Of a stretch of DNA of 64,000 nucleotides, positions 38,942 to 47,832 are shown piece after piece. Numbering within the stretch: the first letter of the stretch is position 1; every line of letters begins with the position of its first letter. The notes below the pieces were generated by a model that ran no database searches, had not been told where the DNA came from, and was given only the letters and a program-made list of their open reading frames with translations. This DNA is from JAUSIK01 sp964547875 (GTDB taxonomy: Archaea; Nanobdellota; Nanobdellia; Pacearchaeales; GW2011-AR1): positions 1 to 64,000 of the forward strand of contig CAZJPE010000005.1 of assembly GCA_964547875.1 (NCBI GenBank), given 5' to 3'. The position numbers and the translations under genes are program-made.

Positions 38942-41728
38942 TCATCTATTTCTTCTTGCTAATGTATAATATCCAACAACTCCTAATATAATAATTACTC
39001 CAATTATCAACCATAATATGCCCTTAGATATAGGTTTGGCTTCTGAAGGAGTTTCAGTAGGGGGAGGAATTTGCGCTTGCGCAGCCTCTTCAACAACCCT
39101 CTCAATTTTTTCAGCAATTGCAAAGAAGCTAAATGACATCAATTCTACTTCAAAATACTCGTTTTCAGAATCAGAATTTATATATTTTGTTTCTAATTCA
39201 TTCCATTGATTAGAATTTACATCATACCTAAACAATACTACTTTATCTTTTGTTAGCCCATTACTAATTAGCCAAGATTTTTCAACCTGCAATGTTATCA
39301 CGCCTTTCTTTATATTATTTTCCAAATTTCGTGACTGTATTTCTAAATATTTATAGACCTTCCCAGATTTCTCAACACTTACATTTACGGGCTTTCCATC
39401 ATATTTTATAACAGTTACCTTTACATTTTGTGCAGGATTATTAACTTCAATTGATATTTCTTTTAATCCGATCTCCTTATCATTTATCTTCATTATTGTT
39501 ACATTTCCAGGCGTTATTTTTGTCCAACTATTTGTTTTTGTAGTTTTGTTAGTTGCTGTTACAGCACCACTGCCCCCGCCCCCACTAGAGGTACTAGTAG
39601 AGGTTCCAGGAGAAGACGAAGCAGGAATGGCTGCCCCGGTTATACTCGGTCCAGTTCCAGAAAAATGTGGCAATCTTACCCATATTTGATTTGAGGTCGT
39701 GTTGATATAACAAGGGTTTGTAATATTAAATAATGTGGAGTTAGTAGTGCAAGTTATGTTATTTAAAAGATACTGCCAATCATTTTTCTTATTAGAATAA
39801 TGAGAGAAGTTTCCTGCAAAAGCAGTAGAATTCGTACCATTAACAGTAGCATTCCATATAACATTCCAATTATCGTCATAAAAAACAGGAATACTTATGT
39901 TGACAGGTTGTGTATCATTTAATCCCGTGCTTGCAGATTCGGAATAAGGAACAGAAACTAAAACATAATCATATACTGTAGGTCCGCTAGATCCGAATCT
40001 TAAGGCAGCACTGAAATCATTTCCTGATGTTCCATTCTTTGTTTTGTCATCAAATAAAGCATCCGGCGGACCAGACGCCATCATATCAACATTTACATAG
40101 TGTACTAAAATGCCCGCTGTTCCCATTCTAAAGCTTAGTTTTCCTCCCCCAATTATTGCAGACATAGGATTAAAGTCCTGCATATTTGTAGAACTCCCTA
40201 TTACACAAGCGCCAGGAGGATCCGGAACATCGCATGTCAAATTTGAAATATAAAGCCCCATTGTTATAGACGACGAACTTAATGCGCTATCAATGGCTTG
40301 TGGATTAAATGAATTTATTGTGATGTTACTCACATTTCCATTTGCATTATTGTCAGTTATAAGCTGGGCAATAGTAGGAGCAATTCTTTTAGGAGCATAA
40401 TTTCCTCCTCCTACAAAGATATTCATTTCTTTAATTCCTGTGATATTTAATAAAGGAATTGAGAAATTTCCACTACTTGATTGTCCAACATCTTCAACCC
40501 ATGTAAATTCAATTGCCCCATAATTGGAATAATCAACAGTTGTTTCAATATGCACAGAAGATTGGCTCAAACTGCTGTTTGTTGCGTTAACTAATTGGAA
40601 TACTTGTTTAGCTACGCCCCTATTTTTCTTTTGGGCAAAATTATTTGCATTGTCCAAACTAAAGTTCGAACTGGCTCCTATTAGACCGTACATTGAGAAG
40701 TTAATTCTTACCCCCGCAGCACCATAAGATAAACTTATATTAGCAACCCCGCCATAATACCGGCTTCCATTGCGCGCAGTGGCAAATAACAAATAATTCG
40801 CGGTTTCAGCAGAGGCGGGCAAGGTTATATTATAGAATCCGCTAGTAAGGTTAAAAAGATCAGTAAGTCCAGTCCCAATAAACGTGCTTAAATTAAATGG
40901 CATGGCTCCAAACGTAGCATGGACCATATTACCCGGCTCAAGCATAAACGGTACGACTGTAAACTCGTCCCAGCCACCAGTGCTCGTAACATTGCTGGCA
41001 TTGATAAAACCTGTAATTTGAGGCAAACTAAGGGTTATATTAAATTGCTTATAAAGCGTTCGCGTAGTAGCATTATATCGGGATATATTCCCAGAAGTTG
41101 TAACTATATTGTAACTGTTAGTAGATGTAAAATTATTCCAATTAAAGAAAGCAGGCAAACTTTGATTAGGAAAGACAGTAATAGAATAATTCCTATCCCT
41201 AGGAACAACTATATTCGCCTCAAGAACCCCGTCACCAAAATTACTCGCAATTAGATAGCCGAGTGCAGAATCTTTAATTTGATAATTAAACGGAATTCTC
41301 CCTCCCGACGAATTAATTGCAGTAATATTAATTGTTCCGGCTTCTCTTAAATAAAATAAATTATTGCGTAACTGAGTAAAAACGAACACAGGGAAAGCAG
41401 GCAAACTTTGTCCAACATAATCGACATATGAACCGTTTTTATGGGTTATAAGGGGCTCATATAACCAATTTACGCTTTCAGGAATAGTTATATTAAACCA
41501 ACCGCTCGCATTTGTAGTTGTAGAATTATATCCTGCAGACACAAAACCATTTACACCACCCGAAAAAATATTTCTCATGGTTATATTAATTATAGAATTA
41601 TTCAATGCGTTTCCATTAATATCATAAACAGTCCCGTTAAACTCAAAAGCGCTAACTAGTCCAATAGTTGCAAACATATATATTGATATCACAAAAATCA
41701 AAAAGCTCAAATATCCGGTTTTCATCAC
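38942..41728 (-). CDS. Large surface protein with PGF-pre-PGF domain
   Basis: 928 residues. An N-terminal signal segment (YLSFLIFVISIYMFATIGLV, ending SAF) leads into FNGTVYDINGNALNNSIINI, a carboxypeptidase-regulatory-like fold. The middle is long, beta-rich and full of N-x-S/T glycosylation sequons. A Ser/Gly linker (STSTSSGGGGSG) precedes a PGF-pre-PGF-type domain (KITPGNVTIMKIN to FFAIAEK). One C-terminal membrane helix and a basic ARRNR tail anchor it. It is probably a cell-surface or S-layer-associated glycoprotein. Confidence 0.8.
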   Translation of the reverse strand: MMKTGYLSFLIFVISIYMFATIGLVSAFEFNGTVYDINGNALNNSIINITMRNIFSGGVNGFVSAGYNSTTTNASGWFNITIPESVNWLYEPLITHKNGSYVDYVGQSLPAFPVFVFTQLRNNLFYLREAGTINITAINSSGGRIPFNYQIKDSALGYLIASNFGDGVLEANIVVPRDRNYSITVFPNQSLPAFFNWNNFTSTNSYNIVTTSGNISRYNATTRTLYKQFNITLSLPQITGFINASNVTSTGGWDEFTVVPFMLEPGNMVHATFGAMPFNLSTFIGTGLTDLFNLTSGFYNITLPASAETANYLLFATARNGSRYYGGVANISLSYGAAGVRINFSMYGLIGASSNFSLDNANNFAQKKNRGVAKQVFQLVNATNSSLSQSSVHIETTVDYSNYGAIEFTWVEDVGQSSSGNFSIPLLNITGIKEMNIFVGGGNYAPKRIAPTIAQLITDNNANGNVSNITINSFNPQAIDSALSSSSITMGLYISNLTCDVPDPPGACVIGSSTNMQDFNPMSAIIGGGKLSFRMGTAGILVHYVNVDMMASGPPDALFDDKTKNGTSGNDFSAALRFGSSGPTVYDYVLVSVPYSESASTGLNDTQPVNISIPVFYDDNWNVIWNATVNGTNSTAFAGNFSHYSNKKNDWQYLLNNITCTTNSTLFNITNPCYINTTSNQIWVRLPHFSGTGPSITGAAIPASSSPGTSTSTSSGGGGSGAVTATNKTTKTNSWTKITPGNVTIMKINDKEIGLKEISIEVNNPAQNVKVTVIKYDGKPVNVSVEKSGKVYKYLEIQSRNLENNIKKGVITLQVEKSWLISNGLTKDKVVLFRYDVNSNQWNELETKYINSDSENEYFEVELMSFSFFAIAEKIERVVEEAAQAQIPPPTETPSEAKPISKGILWLIIGVIIILGVVGYYTLARRNR

Positions 41729-41790
41729 ATCTCTTTATAATTCCATTAGAAAACAGAACTTTATAAATCTTTTTTTATTTAGAATCCTAA

Positions 41791-41862
41791 GCCTCTATAG
41801 CTCAGTGGTAGAGCGCGAGTTTCGTAAACTTGAGGTCGGGGGTTCGAATCCCCCTAGAGGCT
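41791..41862 (+). tRNA. tRNA-Thr (anticodon CGT)
   Basis: A 72-nt cloverleaf. The acceptor arms are GCCTCTA (41791-41797) and TAGAGGC (41855-41861), with U discriminator, as expected for archaeal tRNA-Thr. The D arm is GCTCAGTGGTAGAGC. The anticodon stem CGAGT/ACTTG closes the loop TTCGTAA, giving anticodon CGT, which reads ACG. The T arm is GGGGGTTCGAATCCCCC. CCA is not encoded and no intron is present. TTTATAAAT about 30 bases upstream is a TATA box. Confidence 0.97.
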
Positions 41863-41972
41863 TTATAACAAAAAACCAAAAAAAGAAGAATCAACTATAG
41901 AAAATAAAAAGCTTTAAAAATATCCCCTATCTATTTATTTGGAATTAAATTTAAATAAAAAACATTGAGAAG

Positions 41973-42590
41973 ATGAGTAATTACATAGACCGCCTTTTAG
42001 AAAAAAGCGAGCATAAGAAATGGGAAGGAAAAATAAATAGGAAAGTAATGGTTACTACTTTTATTATAGGCTTAATAATTGTCATTGGCCTTTCAGCCTT
42101 TTTCTTTACACAGGATACAATAGACTATACTTCTAATGGACAGCCAAAACAAACAAGCGGATTTTTAATAGGTTCTATTATTAGCAGCGTTGGGTTCTTA
42201 ATACTACTCTTAAACTTTTTTTCCAATTACGTAGTGGAATATGCTATAACAAACAAGAGAGTTATAATAAAATCCGGTTTGATAGGAACAGACTATAAAT
42301 CTATATATTTCGAGCAAATTACGCAAGTTATCATTGATGTAGGATTAATAGGAAAAATATTCGGCACGGGAAACATAAAAATTGATACTGGAAAAACAGA
42401 AACCTACTCAAGTGGAGGAGGAAGAGCAGGCAATGCACATATTAAAACTAGAACAATGCACGATATTTTAAAAGATATAGACAATCCTTACGATATCTAT
42501 AAAATATTACAGCCCACAATAACAAGCAGAAGAGAAAGCCTTTATTCAGGAAGAGCAGACAGAGAGGCCAATCCTCAATATTATAAATAA
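41973..42590 (+). CDS. Membrane protein with PH-like (bPH2/DUF304) domain
   Basis: 205 residues. Two membrane helices (about 26-46 and 65-85) are followed by YAITNKRVIIKSGLIGTDYK and IYFEQITQVIIDVG...GTGNIKIDTGK, the core of the bacterial PH-like bPH2 domain. A Gly/Ser-rich loop and an Arg-rich tail complete it. The function is unknown; bPH2 proteins are membrane-associated. It lies between the tRNA and a zinc-ribbon gene. Confidence 0.8.
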   Translation: MSNYIDRLLEKSEHKKWEGKINRKVMVTTFIIGLIIVIGLSAFFFTQDTIDYTSNGQPKQTSGFLIGSIISSVGFLILLLNFFSNYVVEYAITNKRVIIKSGLIGTDYKSIYFEQITQVIIDVGLIGKIFGTGNIKIDTGKTETYSSGGGRAGNAHIKTRTMHDILKDIDNPYDIYKILQPTITSRRESLYSGRADREANPQYYK

Positions 42591-42647
42591 GTCTAGGAGG
42601 CTTTATCAAAACATTTTTAAAATCATAAATTGTTTTTAAATAATAAA

Positions 42648-42857
42648 ATGACAAGCAATCGGGACTTAAGAAAATTTCAGGACTCAGAATCAGTTCAAGC
42701 AGCTTTTTCAGCGCTTGTATCTGGCAAAAGATCAGGATACAAGGCAATCATAGAAAGGAGAAAAGACCTCCCAAAATGCAAAAGCTGCCAGAAAATGCTC
42801 GAGGGAAATGAAAAATTCTGCCCAGAATGTGGAGCAAAAACTAATTTCAACGCATAG
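42648..42857 (+). CDS. Small zinc-ribbon protein
   Basis: 69 residues from ATG 42648; an in-frame ATG at 42630 would add six. The C-terminus CKSCQKMLEGNEKFCPECGA has two CxxC pairs. The helical N-terminus (RDLRKFQDSESVQAAFSALV) is unassigned. TTTTTAAATAATAAA sits just before the start. The function is unknown; it precedes argS. Confidence 0.65.
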   Translation: MTSNRDLRKFQDSESVQAAFSALVSGKRSGYKAIIERRKDLPKCKSCQKMLEGNEKFCPECGAKTNFNA

Positions 42858-42887
42858 CTTTATTAATTCTATTCAAGAATTATTATT

Positions 42888-44576
42888 ATGAAAGAAAAAA
42901 TAATTAATTTATTGATAAAATTAACAAATTTAAAAGAAGCAGAAATCTCGCAGTTAATAGAACCCCCCCCAGACGAGAAACTCGGAGATTATGCTTTTCC
43001 ATGCTTCGTTCTTTCTAAAACTATAAGAAAAAGCCCTAAAGAAATCGCAAAAGAGTTAGCAAAAAAGATTAATCCATCTGAAGAAATAGAAAAAGTAGAA
43101 GCAATTGGTCCATATGTTAATTTCTTTCTCAATATAAAAAACCTGGCAGAAAGTACGCTGAAAAAAATACAAAAAGAAAAAGATAAATATGGCTCTTATA
43201 AGATGAATAAGAAAATAGTTATAGAATATATTGGCCCGAACACAAACAAACCGCTTCACGTAGGCCATGTCAGAAATATCGTCATAGGGCAGTCAATTGC
43301 CAATATCCTCAAGCATACAGGCAATAAAATAACAATGGTCAACATAAACAGTGATAGAGGCATACACATCTGCAAATCAATTGTAGCCTATGAAAAATTC
43401 GGGAAAAACGACTCGCCTGAAAAAGCAGGAAAAAAACCAGATCATTTCATAGGCGATTATTACGTTAAATTTGCTCAGAAACTAAAAACTAATCCAGAAC
43501 TAGAGAAAGAGGCGCATGAATGCCTTAGAAAATGGGAAGCAGGAGATAAAAAAACCCTCGCCTTATGGAAAAAAATGAATGTCTGGGCATTGCAGGGATT
43601 TAAGAAAACTTATAAGAAATTCGATATTCATATAGACAAGGAATATTTTGAATCTAAGATTTATAAAGAAGGCAGGAAAATAATTTTAGACGCCCTTAAA
43701 AAAGGCATTCTCATAAAAAAGGATAATGCCATCATAGCAGATTTAAAAAAATTCAATTTAGACGAGAAAGTTCTCTTAAGAGCAGACGGAACATCTCTAT
43801 ATATCACTCAAGATATCTACTTGGCATTATTAAGAAAAAAAGAATATAATTTTGATAAAATGCTCTATATTGTTGCAAATGAGCAGAACTATCACTTCAA
43901 GGTTCTTTTTGCATTGTTGGAATTATTTGGCTATAAATGGCATGATCAATTACATCACCTAAGTTACGGAATGGTTAATCTAGAATCAGGCAAAATGAAA
44001 TCAAGAGAAGGAAATGTTATAGACGCAGACGATTTAGTGGAAGAAATAGAATCTCTTGCTCTGAAAGAAATAGAATCCCGCTATAAAAATCTGGAAAAGA
44101 AAGAAAAACTAAACAGGGCAAAAGCAATAGCAATGGCATCGATAAGATACTATTTCCTAAAAATAGAAAAAATAAAAGATATAACATTCAAGCCAGAAGA
44201 AGCAATAAACTTTGAGGGCAACACAGGCCCATATCTTCTCTACACATATGCAAGAGCGAAAAGCATTCTAAGAAAGGCAAAATATTCTCAAAATCAAAAG
44301 TATAAAATAGGCAATGTTACAGAAAAAGAAAAACAATTATTAATACATCTTTCAAATTTTCCTGAAATTATTCTATCTGCCCATAATGCTCTCGCTACAA
44401 ATCTTGTTGCAAATTACGCTTACAATATCTCGCAAATTTTCAATGAATTTTATCATGCTGAAAAAATCATTGGTTCTGTAAACGAACCATTCAAATTAGC
44501 TCTAGTTGATGCATTCTCTCAGGTATTAAAAAATGCTTTATCTTTATTGAATATTCAACCATTAGAAATAATGTGA
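42888..44576 (+). CDS. argS: Arginyl-tRNA synthetase
   Basis: 562 residues, full length. The N-terminal additional domain (D-loop recognition) is followed by the class I HVGHVRN signature (about residue 123) and GKMKSREGNV near 368, the KMSK-like loop. NFEGNTGPYLLYTYARA opens the anticodon-binding helical domain. It charges tRNA-Arg. It follows the zinc-ribbon gene by 30 bases. Confidence 0.97.
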   Translation: MKEKIINLLIKLTNLKEAEISQLIEPPPDEKLGDYAFPCFVLSKTIRKSPKEIAKELAKKINPSEEIEKVEAIGPYVNFFLNIKNLAESTLKKIQKEKDKYGSYKMNKKIVIEYIGPNTNKPLHVGHVRNIVIGQSIANILKHTGNKITMVNINSDRGIHICKSIVAYEKFGKNDSPEKAGKKPDHFIGDYYVKFAQKLKTNPELEKEAHECLRKWEAGDKKTLALWKKMNVWALQGFKKTYKKFDIHIDKEYFESKIYKEGRKIILDALKKGILIKKDNAIIADLKKFNLDEKVLLRADGTSLYITQDIYLALLRKKEYNFDKMLYIVANEQNYHFKVLFALLELFGYKWHDQLHHLSYGMVNLESGKMKSREGNVIDADDLVEEIESLALKEIESRYKNLEKKEKLNRAKAIAMASIRYYFLKIEKIKDITFKPEEAINFEGNTGPYLLYTYARAKSILRKAKYSQNQKYKIGNVTEKEKQLLIHLSNFPEIILSAHNALATNLVANYAYNISQIFNEFYHAEKIIGSVNEPFKLALVDAFSQVLKNALSLLNIQPLEIM

Positions 44577-44622
44577 AATAGAGAACAAAAAACCTTAAAT
44601 ATTCATCAAAACACACATTAAA

Positions 44623-44793
44623 ATGGATCCAGTAACTATATTACTTATGAATGGATTTTTTTTATCATTTCTATTATTTATCTTGCTTATAGTTTTAGCC
44701 TCGAGAAACGGTCGCCCGAGGCGCAAATTAAAGGGCAAAAGCAGGATAAAAGAAGATATCAAGAAAATCAAAGACCAGATTAATGGCGAGTAA
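44623..44793 (+). CDS. Single-span membrane miniprotein
   Basis: 56 residues. MDPVTILLMNGFFLSFLLFI continues into a hydrophobic helix ending in LIVLAS. A strongly basic cytoplasmic tail (RNGRPRRKLKGKSRIKEDIK) and a short helix follow. CCTTAAATATTC about 25-30 bases before the ATG is a TATA box. No family is recognised; the promoter and composition support a real gene. Confidence 0.5.
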   Translation: MDPVTILLMNGFFLSFLLFILLIVLASRNGRPRRKLKGKSRIKEDIKKIKDQINGE

Positions 44794-44827
44794 TAATATT
44801 TAAAAGTAATCTATTACACATTTCTCC

Positions 44828-45664
44828 ATGGGCGAGGTAATTACTCTTGTAAAATTGAAAAAAAGAATTTCCCCATATGATTCTACTTTAGTAGGGGGCG
44901 TTTTTGATTTGTTTCATGTCGGTCATCTTCGTTATCTCAAACAATGTAGCGAGTTAAAAAGACCATTAATCGTAGCAGTTCAGTCCGATAGAACTGTAAG
45001 AATTCGAAAAGGATTTAATAGGCCCATTATAAATCAAGCACGACGTGCAGAAATTGTCGCAGCTCTTGGTTTTGTTGATTTTGTGCTTATCTTAGATAAA
45101 CCTTCTCATCATCATCATTATCTTAAAACCATCAAGCCAGAATATTATGTCTTTTCAAAGGAGACTATGAAGCATAGAACCAATAGAGCCCGCCTAATAA
45201 AAGAAGAATTTCCTTATACGAAAATAGTTTTTCTTAATAAAGATGTAAGACAATCAAGTACGAGTTTTATTGCTAAGAAAATACTTGCTCAACGCGATTA
45301 TGATAAAATAGAAGACCCTATCATTCGACGACTTTATTATCTCGCAGATCACAGCAAAGCTTCAATTGGTAAAATCTCTGCCCTTTTAAAATATCAAGAG
45401 AAAATTGTTGCAGAGTCAGATAATATCGAAAGTCTAGATATTCATGCAGAGGAGATTATTATGAAAAAGGCAAAAAGTATGAATGTCCCATTAAACAAAA
45501 CAGAATTATACATATTAATTCCTCCTTGTATTTTATGTGCGCAAAAAATTTTGGAAAATAATATAAAAAAAGTGTATTACTTACATGAATATGGGAATGA
45601 TGATGGAATGCAATTTCTCCGCAAAAACAATATTAAAGTAGAAAAGATTAATAGTAAAAAATAA
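44828..45664 (+). CDS. Cytidylyltransferase-type domain fused to a CDA-fold deaminase
   Basis: 278 residues. Domain 1 (about 17-150): GGVFDLFHVGHLRYL is the nucleotidyltransferase HxGH loop, QSDRTV follows, and the RQSSTSFI near 150 matches the ISTT-like motif of FAD synthetase/RfaE-type enzymes. Domain 2 (about 170-270): HAEE (205-208) and PPCILCAQ (232-239) are the zinc-binding HAE and PCxxC motifs of cytidine/dCMP deaminases. I know of both domains but not this fusion. It probably modifies or activates a nucleotide or an amino-sugar compound. Confidence 0.75.
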   Translation: MGEVITLVKLKKRISPYDSTLVGGVFDLFHVGHLRYLKQCSELKRPLIVAVQSDRTVRIRKGFNRPIINQARRAEIVAALGFVDFVLILDKPSHHHHYLKTIKPEYYVFSKETMKHRTNRARLIKEEFPYTKIVFLNKDVRQSSTSFIAKKILAQRDYDKIEDPIIRRLYYLADHSKASIGKISALLKYQEKIVAESDNIESLDIHAEEIIMKKAKSMNVPLNKTELYILIPPCILCAQKILENNIKKVYYLHEYGNDDGMQFLRKNNIKVEKINSKK

Positions 45665-45749
45665 CTTGTTTTTCCAATAGAGTTGTCCTGAAAATTTAAT
45701 ATGAATTCTCATCAAACCAAATAGTTTATATATCCATTACAGCTGCTCT

Positions 45750-45988
45750 AAAATGTAGAGCAGCTGGCGCGTCAGCCCTGCGCCATTCGCAAATGGGCTT
45801 CATGGCGAGCTGAAAGAGGCGCGTGAGACCGCAGATAAAAAGTCTCTTGCCGGACGTTGACGTTTTGTCCTGTTCGATCGTGCCTCTGTGAAATGGGTCA
45901 GGCCTTGATCGGAGCAGCCCTAAGCAGAAAGCATGGTGCTTATAGGGTTGCAGAACCGAGAAAGGCATGAGGAAGCTTTTTGTCTAAA
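45750..45988 (+). ncRNA. Signal recognition particle 7S RNA
   Basis: A GC-rich island in AT-rich DNA. TTTATATA at 45725-45732 puts the transcription start near 45755. The conserved SRP54-binding helix 8 reads GTCAGG...GGAGCAGCC (45897-45926). In the Alu domain, hairpins GGCGC/GCGCC (loop with AGCCC) and CGCCAT/ATGGCG (loop with GGGCT) give complementary loops for the L3-L4 contact. The 5' TAGA and AGCT can pair with AGCT and TCTA at the 3' end near 45975-45986; TTTTT is at 45977. Boundaries are approximate and the RNA is short for archaea. Confidence 0.85.
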
Positions 45989-46104
45989 ATCAAGCAAACC
46001 TCTTCTCTACACTAGAAGAGTTTTATGTTCAAGAAATCCGGCAGATTATTCAAAATCAAAGGAAAAAACTAAAACTATAAAAACAACTTTTATCTGAAAT
46101 AATA

Positions 46105-46605
46105 ATGTACAAAAGAGGAATCAGCGAAATAATGAGTTATGTTCTATTAATCCTTGTAGCAATAACAATCAGCACCCTTGCCTATGGTTTTTTAAAGCTA
46201 TATGTCCCAAAAGAAAAGCCAGAATGTAAAGAGGGAATTAATCTAATTATAGAAAATGCACAATGCAAACACGAAGCAAATGGCATAAATAATTTATCTC
46301 TTATACTACAAAATAGAGGATTATTTAAAGTCGATAGGGCTTTTATCAGAATTGGTTTTGAATCAAGAGAATTTAGAGAAGATGTTCCAAAAAACAATCC
46401 AATAACTTTAGCAAATAAAACAACCTATGACGAAGGTTTAAACCCTAAAGAATCAACGCGCACTCTTGTCTATGAGCTTCCAGCTATTTACAACGCAGTA
46501 GGAAATTATATCCTAGAGGTTCAGCCAGCTCATTTCACAAAAAATGATGACATAGAATCTCTAGCGCTCTGCCCCCCAATCAAACAAATAATAGCTTGCA
46601 GTTAA
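46105..46605 (+). CDS. Archaeal type IV pilin-like protein
   Basis: 166 residues. MYKRGISEIMSYVLLILVAI is a class III signal: basic residues, KRG cut site, then a hydrophobic helix with SEI, as in archaellins and type IV pilins. The rest is a beta-rich head with four cysteines (CKEGIN, CKHEAN, LCPPIKQIIACS). It would be processed by a FlaK/PibD-type peptidase (not in the window) and assembled at the surface. It stands alone. Confidence 0.75.
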   Translation: MYKRGISEIMSYVLLILVAITISTLAYGFLKLYVPKEKPECKEGINLIIENAQCKHEANGINNLSLILQNRGLFKVDRAFIRIGFESREFREDVPKNNPITLANKTTYDEGLNPKESTRTLVYELPAIYNAVGNYILEVQPAHFTKNDDIESLALCPPIKQIIACS

Positions 46606-46677
46606 TTTTTAGACATTAAAATATATAGTTTATTGTGTTACAACAAACTATATATAAGAAAACCTCGCTGAATTTTC

Positions 46678-47832
46678 ATGAAATTCGCCCATTTAGCTGA
46701 TTGCCATCTAGATGGCTGGAGAGTGCCTGAATTAAACGCTTTAAACCTACAATGCTTTCAAAAAGCACTCAGCATGTGCATTAAGCAAAAAGTAGAATTT
46801 ATTCTTATCGCTGGCGATTTATTTGATTCAGCATATCCCTCTATAGACATACTAAAAGAGACATTTAGGGAATTTAGAAAGCTTCAGGATGCAAATATTC
46901 AGGTATTTATAATTGCAGGAAGCCATGATTATTCTGTTTCAGGAAAAACATTTCTTGATGTTTTGGAAAAATCAGGATTTTGCAGGAATGTCGCCCATTT
47001 TGAAGAGCACAATGATAAAATACTTCTGCAGCCGACAATATACAAAAACGTTGCTATTTACGGCTATTCCGGAAAGAAGTCAGGTTTAGAGATGGATGAA
47101 ATAGAAAGAATAAGACTGCAGGATTCTCCGGGTCTGTTTAAGATATTAATGCTGCATACTGCAATAAGGAGTGTTGTTCCAAATCCAAAAATTAAATCAG
47201 TTGACGATTCAAAACTGCCTCCTGTAAATTATTTAGCTTTAGGTCATTTACATATAAGCTACAGCAAAAACGGCAAGGTCTATCCGGGCCCTCTCTTTCC
47301 AAACAATCTCTTGGAGTTAGAAGAGCTTCAGAAAGGCGCATTTTACATATTTGACAATGGAAAAATAGAAAAGCAGGAAATAAAGCTGAAAGAGACGATC
47401 ATCCTCAATTACGAAATTCACGACACGTCAAAAGCAACAGAGGAAATACTCTCTCTATTGGAAAAAACGCCTCTTAAGGATAAAATAATTATTCTAAAAT
47501 TGATAGGCATAATAGAGCAAGGAAGAATTTCAGACATAAACTTTGCAAAAATATTAAATTTTGCGAAAGAGAAAGGCTCCTTTCTTCTCCTGAAAAACAT
47601 ATCAAAACTCTCATTCTTAGAGCCAGAATTGCAATTAGAGACAATAGACACAGAAGACATAGAATCGCAAATTATTAAAAAATTTGAGATGTCAAATAAA
47701 AACAAATTCAATTATCTTATCAATTCCCTAATAAGAATTCTTCAAATTGAGAAAAACGACGAAGAAAAATCAGCAGTATTTGAAGAAAGACTATTATCAG
47801 AAGCAAAGAGGATAATCAGATATGAAACTTAA
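46678..47832 (+). CDS. mre11: Mre11 nuclease
   Basis: 384 residues. The phosphoesterase motifs are in order: HLADCHLDGW, IAGDLFDSA, IAGSHDYS, LHTAI and ALGHLHIS; all metal ligands are present (with Ser in the usual GNHD-type GSHD). The C-terminal cap domain follows. It works with Rad50 in double-strand break end processing. The stop overlaps the rad50 ATG by 11 bases. The usual partners HerA and NurA are not adjacent. Confidence 0.93.
   Translation: MKFAHLADCHLDGWRVPELNALNLQCFQKALSMCIKQKVEFILIAGDLFDSAYPSIDILKETFREFRKLQDANIQVFIIAGSHDYSVSGKTFLDVLEKSGFCRNVAHFEEHNDKILLQPTIYKNVAIYGYSGKKSGLEMDEIERIRLQDSPGLFKILMLHTAIRSVVPNPKIKSVDDSKLPPVNYLALGHLHISYSKNGKVYPGPLFPNNLLELEELQKGAFYIFDNGKIEKQEIKLKETIILNYEIHDTSKATEEILSLLEKTPLKDKIIILKLIGIIEQGRISDINFAKILNFAKEKGSFLLLKNISKLSFLEPELQLETIDTEDIESQIIKKFEMSNKNKFNYLINSLIRILQIEKNDEEKSAVFEERLLSEAKRIIRYET

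Noticed and set aside
45726..45968. 80-codon minus-strand frame with Arg/Pro/His-rich translation
   Set aside because: It lies exactly over the SRP RNA on the other strand; the unusual composition reflects the GC-rich RNA.
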